Positions 1 through 6,029 of a DNA stretch of 6,029 nt are shown piece by piece. Both the position numbers and the translations under genes were made by a program. Under the pieces are notes generated by a model. It had not been told where the DNA came from and ran no database searches. It saw only the letters and a program-made list of their open reading frames with translations. The DNA is from Novosphingobium sp. (GTDB lineage Bacteria; Pseudomonadota; Alphaproteobacteria; Sphingomonadales; Sphingomonadaceae). Within the stretch, counting starts at the first letter, position 1. Each line of letters begins with the position of its first letter. The DNA lies in contig JAQVEQ010000167.1 in the NCBI GenBank assembly GCA_028697875.1, positions 1 to 6,029 on the forward strand. Direction: 5' to 3'.

Positions 1-1
1 A

Positions 2-241
2 CCACTTATTGCCTTGCCCGCCACGATCCAGCTCGACCTCGTTCGGCATCCGTTCTCCGATCGCGTACACAAAATGCACTTCCGTGTAGTGACCCCAGCG
101 AGCGGAAAAGCCCTGCGCGGAAAGGCTCTGGGAGTGCCGGAGATTATGACACGCGGACAAAATCTGGAAGAGCTAGAAGCCCTGCGCCGCACCCTCGCCG
201 ACGTAGTCGTTACGATGAGCGCTGCGCGTGCGCATCAATAA
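2..241 (+). CDS. Short hypothetical protein, possibly 5'-truncated; weak HicB-like antitoxin resemblance
   Basis: The frame is open from the left edge to a TAA at 239-241, so the true start may lie outside the window. Internal candidates are a TTG at 14 (75 aa) and an ATG at 74 (55 aa), and neither has a convincing Shine-Dalgarno sequence. I do not recognise the protein. Its C-terminal half reads GVPEIMTRGQNLEELEALRR followed by a hydrophobic helix (LADVVVTM). This resembles the 'vPelpGc.t.GdTleEAl' pattern and following helix of HicB/UPF0150 antitoxins, but the Gly-Cys turn is missing. No HicA-like toxin gene is visible; if present it would lie to the left. About 49 of 79 codons end in G or C by my count, which looks lower than in the neighbouring bcs genes and is compatible with a different origin. 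It converges on bcsZ and is probably unrelated to cellulose synthesis. It could also be the tail of a longer gene or a chance frame. Confidence 0.4.
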   Translation, partial: PLIALPATIQLDLVRHPFSDRVHKMHFRVVTPASGKALRGKALGVPEIMTRGQNLEELEALRRTLADVVVTMSAARAHQ

Positions 242-426
242 CGACCCTTCCTAGCCGTTCAAACATCGCATTTCGTTTCTCAGGAGCGGACAGGCAACTC
301 TACCATGCCCGTTACGCAACGCGAACGAAAAACCCTTATCACCTTCCAAGTATATACCTCGCCGAAAAAACTCAATTCGAGTCCATTCCGCGCTAAGCTT
401 TTGTTCACCCGCGAAAGTCGCAGATA
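242..426. other. Convergent intergenic region, AT-richer
   Basis: This 185-bp gap lies between the 3' ends of the plus-strand small gene and bcsZ. Its composition is visibly AT-richer than the bcs genes. It contains a weak minus-strand terminator-like hairpin (365-384), an isolated hairpin without a T-tract (310-327: 7 paired bases with one bulge and a 3-nt loop), the 8-bp palindrome GTATATAC, and most of a doubtful 50-codon plus-strand ORF that begins with ATG at 305 and runs to 457 into bcsZ. I see no RNA gene or recognisable promoter here. Confidence 0.6.
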
Positions 427-457
427 TCAGTTGGTAAAACGGGCTAGCATCTGCTGA
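305..457 (+). CDS. Doubtful 50-aa ORF overlapping the 3' end of bcsZ
   Basis: An ATG at 305 opens a 50-codon frame ending in TGA at 455-457. The last 31 nt lie antisense to the end of bcsZ. The predicted peptide is basic (many Arg and Lys) with no recognisable motif. An AGGAG stretch at 282-286 lies 18 nt upstream of the ATG, too far for a good ribosome binding site. I list it only because it is the one start-to-stop frame I noticed filling the intergenic gap. It is more likely chance than a gene. Confidence 0.1.
   Translation: MPVTQRERKTLITFQVYTSPKKLNSSPFRAKLLFTRESRRYQLVKRASIC
365..384 (-). terminator. Weak candidate Rho-independent terminator of the bcs operon
   Basis: Read on the minus strand, GGACTC, a 5-nt loop (GAATT) and GAGTTT form a short stem of four Watson-Crick pairs plus two G-U pairs. 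A run of T residues follows (the plus-strand A-run at 365-370). It begins about 43 nt after the bcsZ stop, where an operon terminator would be expected. The stem is short and weak for a GC-rich genome, so termination could equally be Rho-dependent. Confidence 0.3.
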
Positions 458-1488
458 GAAGCCGCGTAGTAATCTTCGGATAGTACGACCGGCGCACTCG
501 TCCCGATCAAGCGGCCCGCAATGGCCGCTCCCCCATCGGTCAAGGCATAATTTGCCTCTTCACCGGTAACGACATCGATCCAGGCCGGGATCGGACGGTG
601 TTCAGAGAGGCAAGATCGCCACCAGGCTGCAATCGGCGCGACCAGGCTCATTCGCCGGCCCTGGGCGGCCCACAAGGCAACGCGCATGGCGTCGAAGCCG
701 AAGCGAGGCGGTTTGCCGGGGGCCGGAGCTACGGAATTCTTTCCAGTCACGACGATCCAGTCGCACGGCAAGTGGTGCGGTCCGAAACGGGACAGCCGCA
801 ACAGGTCCTCACTGTCGTGGATAATGCCACCCCAGCTTGCCACCCCGTCCAGCGCTGCAAAGTGGTCGAGCGCACTCCACACGAAATAGGACGGATTCAA
901 CGTGATATTCGCGCCTTCCACGAAACCGACAAGGCCCGGCAGCAAGAGTTGGCGCGAATGCTGGGTGAGGACGCAATGCTGTCGAATGGCCGCGCGTACC
1001 GCCCGCGAGCGTTCGGTATAGCGAGGCTCGTTCCAACGCGCCCCGGCGAGCGCCAGCGCCCACGCGATCACGATGTCGCCGTCGGTCGCGTTGTTGGGAT
1101 CGGTCATGGCCTGCTCGGCAGGGTCCCACCGCCAACCATAGAGCGCAAGGTCGTTGCGCGCGAGGTTGGCTTCGGTCCATTGCGCGATCAGCTCGAAACG
1201 TGCGCGATCATTGGCCTGGAGGGCCAGCAAAAGTCCGTAGCTTTGGCCTTCACTGTGGCTGATGCCGCCATTTCCGGTATCGATCACACGCCCATGGGCG
1301 TTGACGAAGCGCGCGCACCAAGCCGGCCACGTGACAGGCTGCGGCGTATCGAAAGTTGTCAGTCCGGACAGGGGACCTGAGTTCGGCATCGCGGCGTTGC
1401 TTTTCTCGCTTTGGTTGCACGCGGCGAGGGCCACCAGCATGCCCAGGGAAAAACGACGTCGATCCATCCGTGTGCAGTTATCGGCCAT
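427..1488 (-). CDS. bcsZ: BcsZ, periplasmic endo-beta-1,4-glucanase (cellulase, GH8)
   Basis: This 353-aa glycoside hydrolase family 8 enzyme hydrolyses beta-1,4-glucan. In bcs operons it trims or edits nascent cellulose in the periplasm or at the surface and is needed for normal fibre assembly. Family motifs are intact: SEGQSYG at residues 79-85 holds the presumed catalytic acid Glu80 (Glu55 of E. coli BcsZ); the GH8 signature ATDGDIVIAWAL starts at residue 134 with Asp137 and Asp139; NPSYF lies at 198-202; RFGFDAMRV at 262-270 holds Asp266, equivalent to the E. coli base Asp243. The N-terminus reads RRRFSLGMLVALAAC: an RRxF Tat-like motif, a short hydrophobic core and a lipobox (LAAC) with Cys24. 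It may therefore be a lipoprotein rather than a freely soluble enzyme. The ATG at 1488 overlaps the bcsD end by 11 nt and has AAGGAGAGG upstream at rather long spacing (15 nt). An alternative ATG at 1467 (M8) gives a shorter leader and has no clear SD. Length is normal for the family. Confidence 0.95.
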   Translation of the reverse strand: MADNCTRMDRRRFSLGMLVALAACNQSEKSNAAMPNSGPLSGLTTFDTPQPVTWPAWCARFVNAHGRVIDTGNGGISHSEGQSYGLLLALQANDRARFELIAQWTEANLARNDLALYGWRWDPAEQAMTDPNNATDGDIVIAWALALAGARWNEPRYTERSRAVRAAIRQHCVLTQHSRQLLLPGLVGFVEGANITLNPSYFVWSALDHFAALDGVASWGGIIHDSEDLLRLSRFGPHHLPCDWIVVTGKNSVAPAPGKPPRFGFDAMRVALWAAQGRRMSLVAPIAAWWRSCLSEHRPIPAWIDVVTGEEANYALTDGGAAIAGRLIGTSAPVVLSEDYYAASQQMLARFTN

Positions 1489-1939
1489 GGCGAAGCTCGA
1501 GCGCCTCTCCTTTCCATTCCGCGCGGGTCTTCAACGCGGGGCCACTGCCCAAGGCACGAAACCAGCTGTCATAGGCCCCTTCCAGCACGCCTGACAGCAA
1601 GGCGGCCCAGTGGCCGCGAGGGTCGGGGGCGATGTGCAGCGGAAGGCCATCGTGACGAACGACAATGGCATCGTCGTTGAGCTCAAGCTCCATCTGGCCC
1701 CAGTCGAGTGCCGCCCAGAACGCGTTGAGCCGCATCGAGAGCGCGGACGCGTCATGGATTCCCTCCAGGGGATCGAGCGCCGCGATGCGCTTGCCGATCG
1801 CAACGAAGAAGCCATGGGCCTGCAAGGCCGGCACGGCTTCGCAGACCTCGCTGGCGGCCGAGAGCGCGACCAGGACCAGACCGCCGAAACCATTCTCGTC
1901 CAGTCGCTTGGGGCTGTTCGCAAATAGCTCCATGTTCAT
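1478..1939 (-). CDS. bcsD: BcsD, cellulose synthase operon subunit D
   Basis: This 153-aa protein matches the size of Komagataeibacter BcsD (156 aa), a periplasmic protein forming octameric rings. Those rings thread glucan chains, align terminal complexes and promote crystalline cellulose. From memory of that protein, the conserved C-terminal half aligns well: LNAFWAALDWG (71-81) with its LNALLGMINWG, MELEL (83-87) with VKLEL, IVVRHDGLP (92-100) with MRIVHEDLP, and VLEGAYDSW (118-126) with VLEGLYGRW. The N-terminal half is more divergent. No signal peptide is visible, as in known BcsD. The frame stays open upstream to 2086, but that part overlaps bcsC and lacks family similarity. I chose the ATG at 1939, 1 nt after the bcsC stop, with GGGAG at 1951-1955 as ribosome binding site; the ATG at 1933 is the alternative. 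Its end overlaps the bcsZ start, implying coupled translation. Confidence 0.9.
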   Translation of the reverse strand: MNMELFANSPKRLDENGFGGLVLVALSAASEVCEAVPALQAHGFFVAIGKRIAALDPLEGIHDASALSMRLNAFWAALDWGQMELELNDDAIVVRHDGLPLHIAPDPRGHWAALLSGVLEGAYDSWFRALGSGPALKTRAEWKGEALELRHGR

Positions 1940-1940
1940 T

Positions 1941-4900
1941 TCACTTCGTGCTCCCAATGCTCTGGCGCACGCCAAGCAAGCCACGGAACTCATCATAGGA
2001 CCCGAAGGTATTATAGCTTGCTTCCCCGCCGATACGGGTAAGCGGGCTAAGCTTGTAGTAAAGTTCGCCCTGTGCCGACAACGCAAAGCCCGTCTTGCTG
2101 ATCCCGTCGTAGTAGGAGCGAACGTCGCTGTTCTGGTCCTTCAGCGCATCGAGCTCGGCCTGCGCGACCGGATCGGTGGGGTAGATCAGGCTCTGATCCT
2201 CGCTGTAACTCTGGAAACCGGGCGTGAACGAGGCGCGGCCAACGAAGCGCTCGTCCTCCATCGCATAGTTTATGGGGAAGCCGACCGAAAGGAAGCTCTG
2301 GGGGCTGAAATAGCCGCCATTGCCGAATGTGAAGGTGTTCTGGCTCTTGTCGTAGCCCTGGTAGTTGACGTTGAGACCAACGGTCAAAGAGGAATTACGC
2401 CCGCGCCACGCGCGCAAATAGCCCCCAACATTGGCCTCGAAGCCCGTGTTGCGTACGACGTTCTGCCCGTCGAAACGGTAATAGCGACCCTCGCCATAGA
2501 CCCCGTTCCCATCCGCATCGTACGAAAGCCCGGCGCCTGCGCCAAAGCGCATGACCTGCCCCCAACGTTCGCCTGTTACCGGATCGCGGGTTCCTGCGTA
2601 GGACACGACCGAGTCCGTGACGGGCTTGCGTTCCGCAAAGGCACTGGCCCGCAGGTATTGGGACAGACGCGGCGTCGCAGCGGCTCGGAACGCGAACTTG
2701 GTCTTGCCCATGCCGACAGGCGTCGTACCCGCTTCGGCCTGGATCGCGTCGCTCTGGTAGCCCGCCGCGAAGGCGACACCCGAAGCGTGCTGGCTGTCGG
2801 CATTCGACAAGTCCGACTCTTCCTGATCCACGATGCCCTGCGCCTCGGGCGTGGCGTTGCGTCCGAACCGGGCAAGTCCCGAACCGGTCAGGCGACCGGC
2901 ATCGATCACGCTGGCCTGGGCCCTGGCATAGACCCGCCCCGGACCAAGCCCCGTCGAAACTTTGGCCGAACCGGTAATCTCGTCGAGCTGGCTAAGTCCG
3001 GTCTCGCCCGATCTTTGACGGTATCCCGAATCGACCTCCACGCGAGGGCGCGTGTCCTGCTGCAGGGCGACAAGTTCGGCCTCGATTTGCGCCATGACCG
3101 GGTCCGCCCCGTAGATCGGACCGCCAGGCCCCGGCGAGGCCTGCCCGACGGGTGCCGAAGCCGCGTTGCGCATGGAATAGGCCGTGCCGGTGGGATCGCT
3201 CGGCGCAAAGCCGGCGGGAGAGGCCGTGTAGCCGCCTAGCCGTTGAGTCGAAGTTCCGTTGCCGGTTCCGACGAAGGCGGCAGGCGCCGACGTGCTGGCG
3301 CGTGCCGAGGCCGCGTAACCATCGGGCATGTAGGCTGGGGCAGCTCGGCTTTGCATGGCGGCATAGGAGGCATCCGGCAGGCGGGTGCCGTTGCCCAGCG
3401 CGAACGGATTGACCGGTTGCGGGGCAGCGGCGGCGGGAGAGGAGAGATTGCGGAAGGGATTCGCTGCCCCGTTTCCCGGCATGCCGGCGAAGGGATTTCC
3501 GCCAAGCGCGGCGACATCGGTCGAGCGGGTCTGGCGCGCGTAGAGCGCGCGCGCCTCCTTGAGGTAACGTGCGGCCTTGCGATCGTTCCCGGCGGACCGT
3601 TCGACACCGGCCAGGGCCATATAGACCTGATAATCCTCGGGGAAGGCGCGAAGGAGCTGCGTGGAAGCCTCGTCGGCAAGCCCCCCGTCCCCGGAGCTCT
3701 GCGCGCTTTGGGCGAGGCCGATCAAGCCGTCCTTGTCTCCGGGCTTGCGGGACAGATAGAGCTGCCAGGTCTGCGCCGCACGAGGCGCCATGTTGCCTCC
3801 CTGGTAGAGCCGTGCGAGCCCGGCCAGGATTTCCGGATTGTCGGGCGCGGCCGCATAGGCGCTCTGGAGAATGTCGAAACTGTCGGCAAAGCGCCCCTCG
3901 AGGCGGGCGCGATCGGCTTGGCTGACCATCATCGTGGCCTGCATGCGCGCATAAGCCAGCTGCCCCTGGGGCGAAGAACCGGCGAGGGCCGCGGCACGCT
4001 CGAGGGCCAGCTGCGCGAGATCATCCCGCCCGGTCTGGACCAGCACGCCGATCAGTCCTTCGTAGTCGTCCAGGCTGCTGATCTGGCCGTTGAGCGCCGC
4101 TTCGGCAAGCTGGCCGGCTCCGACCGGATCGCCCAGGTCGAACAGGGCGCTGGCGATGGCGGCCTGTTTGGCAACCGGCATACCGCTCATGCCGGCAAGC
4201 TGGCGCAATTGACCCAAGGCCTGCTCACGCTGTCCGTTGGCGGCCAGCGCCCGCGCCCGCGCGATCGCCGAATCGGTCTTCACGCTAACCGCGAACGCGC
4301 GCATCGGCGCCGTGCGTTGCGTTTCCGGAATCAGGCCGATCAGCCGTTCGGCCTCGGCCGATCGGCCCAGATCCTGATTGATCAGCGCTGCTGCATAAAG
4401 CGAGTCGGCACCACCATTGCCAACCAGGGAACGCAGAAGCGATTCCGCCTCGGGCACGCGCCCCCGCTTGATCATGTATTGGGCGAATTCGTAGCGTATC
4501 CAGGGATCGGTCGGGTCCGCCAGAAGGCCGGACTGGAATTCCTTGATGGCGCCCAGTTCGTCGCCGCGTTCGGCGGCGGCCAGCGCCCGCCCCCGAGCGG
4601 CGCGCATCTGCAACCGCTTCTCATCGGCGCCTGATCCTTCCGAAGCCTGACGGTAAAGATCGGCCGCATCGGCGTAGCGGCCTTGCTTCTCATAGACCTG
4701 TGCGAGGATTTCGAGAGCACCGGACGGGTCCGGATAGTTCGAACGGACCAGCTCCTCGGCTCTGACCTGGGCTCCGGCCGTGTCACCGTTGGCAAGTCGT
4801 GCGCGCGCTTCCTCGATGCCCGCAAAATACCGTGCCGAAGCAAGACCCTTGGCCCACTGGCTGGCCTTGCCATAGCGCGAAGCCCTTTCCAGCAGGTCGG

Positions 4901-5480
4901 CGGCCTGTCCAAAATTGTTCTGGCGTAGCCGCACGATGCCGAGGCCGCCGAGCGCGTCTCCATCGCGCGGATTGGTTGCAAGCGCCTTCTCGAACTGGGA
5001 CGCAGCATCCTCCAGTTCATTCGCGTCGAGCGCTTCGAAGCCGGCCACGCGGGCTTGCCCGGCGCGTGTCTCGGCCCGGTTGCCAGCAGACGGCGGCGGC
5101 ACGGCCGCCGTAGCGGCGCGCTGGGGCCCAGCATTCGTTGCGGGCGACTTGGCAATCGACTTCGTTGCCGGCGGCTTTGGCACCGGCGACTTCGTCGCGG
5201 CGGGCTTGGGGGTTGCTTTTGGTGCGCGCGCGGCGGCGGCAATCGCCGGGTTGTCGGGGTCGAGCGCAAGGGCCCGACGCAGGGCCTGCTGGGCAAGATC
5301 CTCACGCCCCTTGGCCCGCCAGTATTTCGCCTGATCGAGCAGTGCGGCGACACCGCTGTCCTGCGCGCGCGCAGGGTGCGCAACACCGAGCGCCAGCGTG
5401 CTGGCGCACAAGAGCAGACCGAAGGCTACGCCTCGGGAAGCGAAATTCGGCCTTGCGGCGAGAGCGCGCCGTTCGATCAT
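1941..5480 (-). CDS. bcsC: BcsC, cellulose export outer-membrane protein (TPR scaffold plus beta-barrel)
   Basis: This 1179-aa protein carries cellulose across the periplasm and outer membrane. Residues 1-39 form a Sec signal peptide (basic start, GLLLCASTLALGV core, ARA|QD cleavage). One TPR-like unit follows (about 41-83), then a Lys/Pro/Ala/Thr-rich linker (about 84-140) with decapeptide repeats. A long TPR superhelix runs from about 142 to 650, e.g. a unit ending FEKALATNPRDGDALGGLG. A low-complexity Gly/Ala/Pro/Ser linker (about 655-805) contains three NPF motifs (662, 674, 691). The BCSC_C barrel covers about 807-1179, with diagnostic blocks PVTDSVVSYAGTRDP (from 953) and GGYFSPQSFLSVGFP (from 1055) closely resembling E. 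coli BcsC. The frame stays open to 5648, but I chose the ATG at 5480: it directly precedes the signal peptide, overlaps the bcsB stop as ATGA, and has AGGA 9 nt upstream (5490-5493). Length is typical. The protein ends with a short polar tail, STK, not an aromatic residue. Confidence 0.96.
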   Translation of the reverse strand: MIERRALAARPNFASRGVAFGLLLCASTLALGVAHPARAQDSGVAALLDQAKYWRAKGREDLAQQALRRALALDPDNPAIAAAARAPKATPKPAATKSPVPKPPATKSIAKSPATNAGPQRAATAAVPPPSAGNRAETRAGQARVAGFEALDANELEDAASQFEKALATNPRDGDALGGLGIVRLRQNNFGQAADLLERASRYGKASQWAKGLASARYFAGIEEARARLANGDTAGAQVRAEELVRSNYPDPSGALEILAQVYEKQGRYADAADLYRQASEGSGADEKRLQMRAARGRALAAAERGDELGAIKEFQSGLLADPTDPWIRYEFAQYMIKRGRVPEAESLLRSLVGNGGADSLYAAALINQDLGRSAEAERLIGLIPETQRTAPMRAFAVSVKTDSAIARARALAANGQREQALGQLRQLAGMSGMPVAKQAAIASALFDLGDPVGAGQLAEAALNGQISSLDDYEGLIGVLVQTGRDDLAQLALERAAALAGSSPQGQLAYARMQATMMVSQADRARLEGRFADSFDILQSAYAAAPDNPEILAGLARLYQGGNMAPRAAQTWQLYLSRKPGDKDGLIGLAQSAQSSGDGGLADEASTQLLRAFPEDYQVYMALAGVERSAGNDRKAARYLKEARALYARQTRSTDVAALGGNPFAGMPGNGAANPFRNLSSPAAAAPQPVNPFALGNGTRLPDASYAAMQSRAAPAYMPDGYAASARASTSAPAAFVGTGNGTSTQRLGGYTASPAGFAPSDPTGTAYSMRNAASAPVGQASPGPGGPIYGADPVMAQIEAELVALQQDTRPRVEVDSGYRQRSGETGLSQLDEITGSAKVSTGLGPGRVYARAQASVIDAGRLTGSGLARFGRNATPEAQGIVDQEESDLSNADSQHASGVAFAAGYQSDAIQAEAGTTPVGMGKTKFAFRAAATPRLSQYLRASAFAERKPVTDSVVSYAGTRDPVTGERWGQVMRFGAGAGLSYDADGNGVYGEGRYYRFDGQNVVRNTGFEANVGGYLRAWRGRNSSLTVGLNVNYQGYDKSQNTFTFGNGGYFSPQSFLSVGFPINYAMEDERFVGRASFTPGFQSYSEDQSLIYPTDPVAQAELDALKDQNSDVRSYYDGISKTGFALSAQGELYYKLSPLTRIGGEASYNTFGSYDEFRGLLGVRQSIGSTK
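1951..1955 (-). promoter_or_regulatory. bcsD ribosome binding site
   Basis: GGGAG on the minus strand lies inside the last codons of bcsC, 11 nt before the ATG at 1939. It favours that start over the in-frame ATG at 1933 (17 nt away) and over the longer upstream frame. Confidence 0.55.
3402..3497 (-). repeat. Three NPF motifs in the BcsC pre-barrel linker
   Basis: The nonapeptide-like contexts GGNPFAG, AANPFRN and PVNPFAL are encoded at 3497-3489, 3461-3453 and 3410-3402, at spacings of 12 and 17 residues. Two of the three use the identical codons AAT CCC TTC. They lie in the disordered linker between the TPR domain and the barrel. The function is unknown to me. Confidence 0.5.
5157..5210 (-). 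repeat. bcsC: 30-bp imperfect tandem repeat encoding KP(A/P)ATKS decapeptides in BcsC
   Basis: Two 24-nt copies at 5157-5180 and 5187-5210 differ at a few positions and recur with a 30-bp period. They encode the decapeptide units PKPAATKSPV and PKPPATKSIA, followed by a degenerate third unit (KSPATN). The repeats sit in the basic, proline-rich linker between the first TPR-like unit and the main TPR array. The linker resembles TonB-like extended Lys-Pro segments in composition only. Confidence 0.6.
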
Positions 5481-6029
5481 ACGTTGTCGTCCTGCTGGCT
5501 CAGGCGGCGCTGGGCCTGTCGGCGGAAATAGAGGTAGACGGGTCCGGCGAGAACGACCGCCAGGATGAGCGCAAAGAGGCCCAGCAACACGGGACGCTGG
5601 CTTACCCAATAGGCGATCTTCATCCAGATCGGCAGCGATCCCACCCAATAGCGATCGGCCAGTTCGAAACTGGCCATGCCGTCACCCTTGGTGACCGACA
5701 AGTCGCCCTGGATCATGGCGTTGATCTTGGTGTCGGCCATCCCTGCGACAAGCGCGGGCAAGGCGGGCGCACTGTCGGACAGAACCGCGACCACCGTGCG
5801 ATCGGCCGCGAAAGGCGAACGGAAACTGACGATCCCCGAGAAACCGCGTGCATTGTACAAGAGCGGCTCGGCTTCCATCGGGTCACTGCGCGAGGAACCA
5901 CCGAAAAGTGCTGTCAGATTCTGCAGTGCGGAGCGCTCGTTGACCATAAGGCGCCCGTTCGCGAACTGAACCGAAGACCCCTGGAACAAGGCCTGGTTAC
6001 CCGCCAGATTCGCACCACCGACGACGAGG
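5477..6029 (-). CDS. bcsB: BcsB, cellulose synthase periplasmic subunit, C-terminal part (5' end outside window)
   Basis: The frame is open to the right edge, so only the last 183 residues are present. In-frame codons continue from 6028 (LVVGGANLAGNQAL...), and a TTG at 5989 is not a real start. BcsB is the periplasmic, inner-membrane-anchored partner that stabilises BcsA and guides the emerging glucan towards BcsC. The visible part is the end of the periplasmic beta-rich region, then the membrane-proximal block YWVGSLPIWMKIAYWVSQRP. One transmembrane helix (VLLGLFALILAVVLAGPVYLYF) and a short basic cytoplasmic tail (RRQAQRRLSQQDDNV) follow. This tail arrangement is characteristic of BcsB, whose helix packs against BcsA. 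The TGA stop at 5479-5477 overlaps the bcsC ATG (ATGA), which points to translational coupling. Confidence 0.93.
   Translation of the reverse strand, partial: LVVGGANLAGNQALFQGSSVQFANGRLMVNERSALQNLTALFGGSSRSDPMEAEPLLYNARGFSGIVSFRSPFAADRTVVAVLSDSAPALPALVAGMADTKINAMIQGDLSVTKGDGMASFELADRYWVGSLPIWMKIAYWVSQRPVLLGLFALILAVVLAGPVYLYFRRQAQRRLSQQDDNV
5490..5493 (-). promoter_or_regulatory. bcsC ribosome binding site
   Basis: AGGA on the minus strand, within the bcsB 3' end, lies 9 nt before the ATG at 5480. Together with the ATGA overlap and the signal peptide right after it, it sets the bcsC start here and not at upstream in-frame codons. Confidence 0.5.

Noticed and set aside
242..426. Possible insertion sequence or transposase remnant in the AT-richer gap
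   Set aside because: I found no terminal inverted repeats, target duplication or transposase-like residues.
598..1380. 260-codon plus-strand frame opposite bcsZ
   Set aside because: bcsZ on the other strand has intact GH8 catalytic motifs throughout. The plus-strand product has no recognisable domain.
1940..2086. N-terminal extension of BcsD to 2086
   Set aside because: The extra 49 residues overlap the bcsC barrel coding region, have no BcsD similarity, and a start with a ribosome binding site exists at 1939.
1665..4634. Two long plus-strand open frames (524 and 463 codons) lying end to end opposite bcsC
   Set aside because: They are antisense to a strongly supported bcsC. Their translations are Arg/Gly/Ala-rich without motifs, as expected of shadow frames in GC-rich DNA with strong codon bias.
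4915..5531. Ala/Gly/Arg-rich plus-strand frames opposite the BcsC linker
   Set aside because: Their repetitive look comes from the antisense of the Lys/Pro/Ala repeat linker; there is no independent coding evidence.
5481..5648. N-terminal extension of BcsC to 5648
   Set aside because: It would place 56 Arg/Pro-rich residues before a perfect Sec signal peptide and overlap bcsB deeply. The ATGA junction at 5480 explains the start better.

Overview
This window carries the distal end of a bacterial cellulose synthesis (bcs) operon. It is read entirely on the minus strand and covers about 5.6 of the 6.0 kb. In transcription order, from right to left, it holds the 3' end of bcsB (cut by the right edge), complete bcsC, complete bcsD and complete bcsZ. 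Junctions are very tight: bcsB and bcsC share an ATGA overlap, bcsC and bcsD are 1 nt apart, and bcsD and bcsZ overlap by 11 nt. The genes are therefore almost certainly one transcript with coupled translation. bcsA would be expected upstream, beyond the right edge.

The products form the envelope-spanning part of the machine. BcsB is the periplasmic, membrane-anchored partner of the synthase BcsA. BcsC is the outer-membrane exporter, with a periplasmic TPR scaffold and a C-terminal beta-barrel. BcsD is the small periplasmic subunit that organises terminal complexes and crystalline cellulose in Komagataeibacter. BcsZ is the family 8 endo-beta-1,4-glucanase that trims or edits the nascent glucan. 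The presence of bcsD places the locus in the type I (bcsD-containing) class of bcs operons.

The left 0.4 kb is different in character. It holds a short plus-strand reading frame that is open to the left edge and ends at 241. Its C-terminal half vaguely resembles HicB-type antitoxins, but it is not confidently identified. It is followed by about 185 bp of AT-richer convergent intergenic DNA with a weak terminator-like hairpin for the bcs operon and a doubtful 50-codon ORF.

High GC content with long antisense shadow frames, and a BcsD-containing operon, suggest an alphaproteobacterium. A sphingomonad-like genome is my best guess, but this is inference and cannot be settled from the window. I see no entirely new system. 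The points worth a second look are the lipoprotein/Tat-like N-terminus of BcsZ, a Lys/Pro-rich decapeptide-repeat linker that splits the TPR region of BcsC, and a triple-NPF linker before the BcsC barrel.
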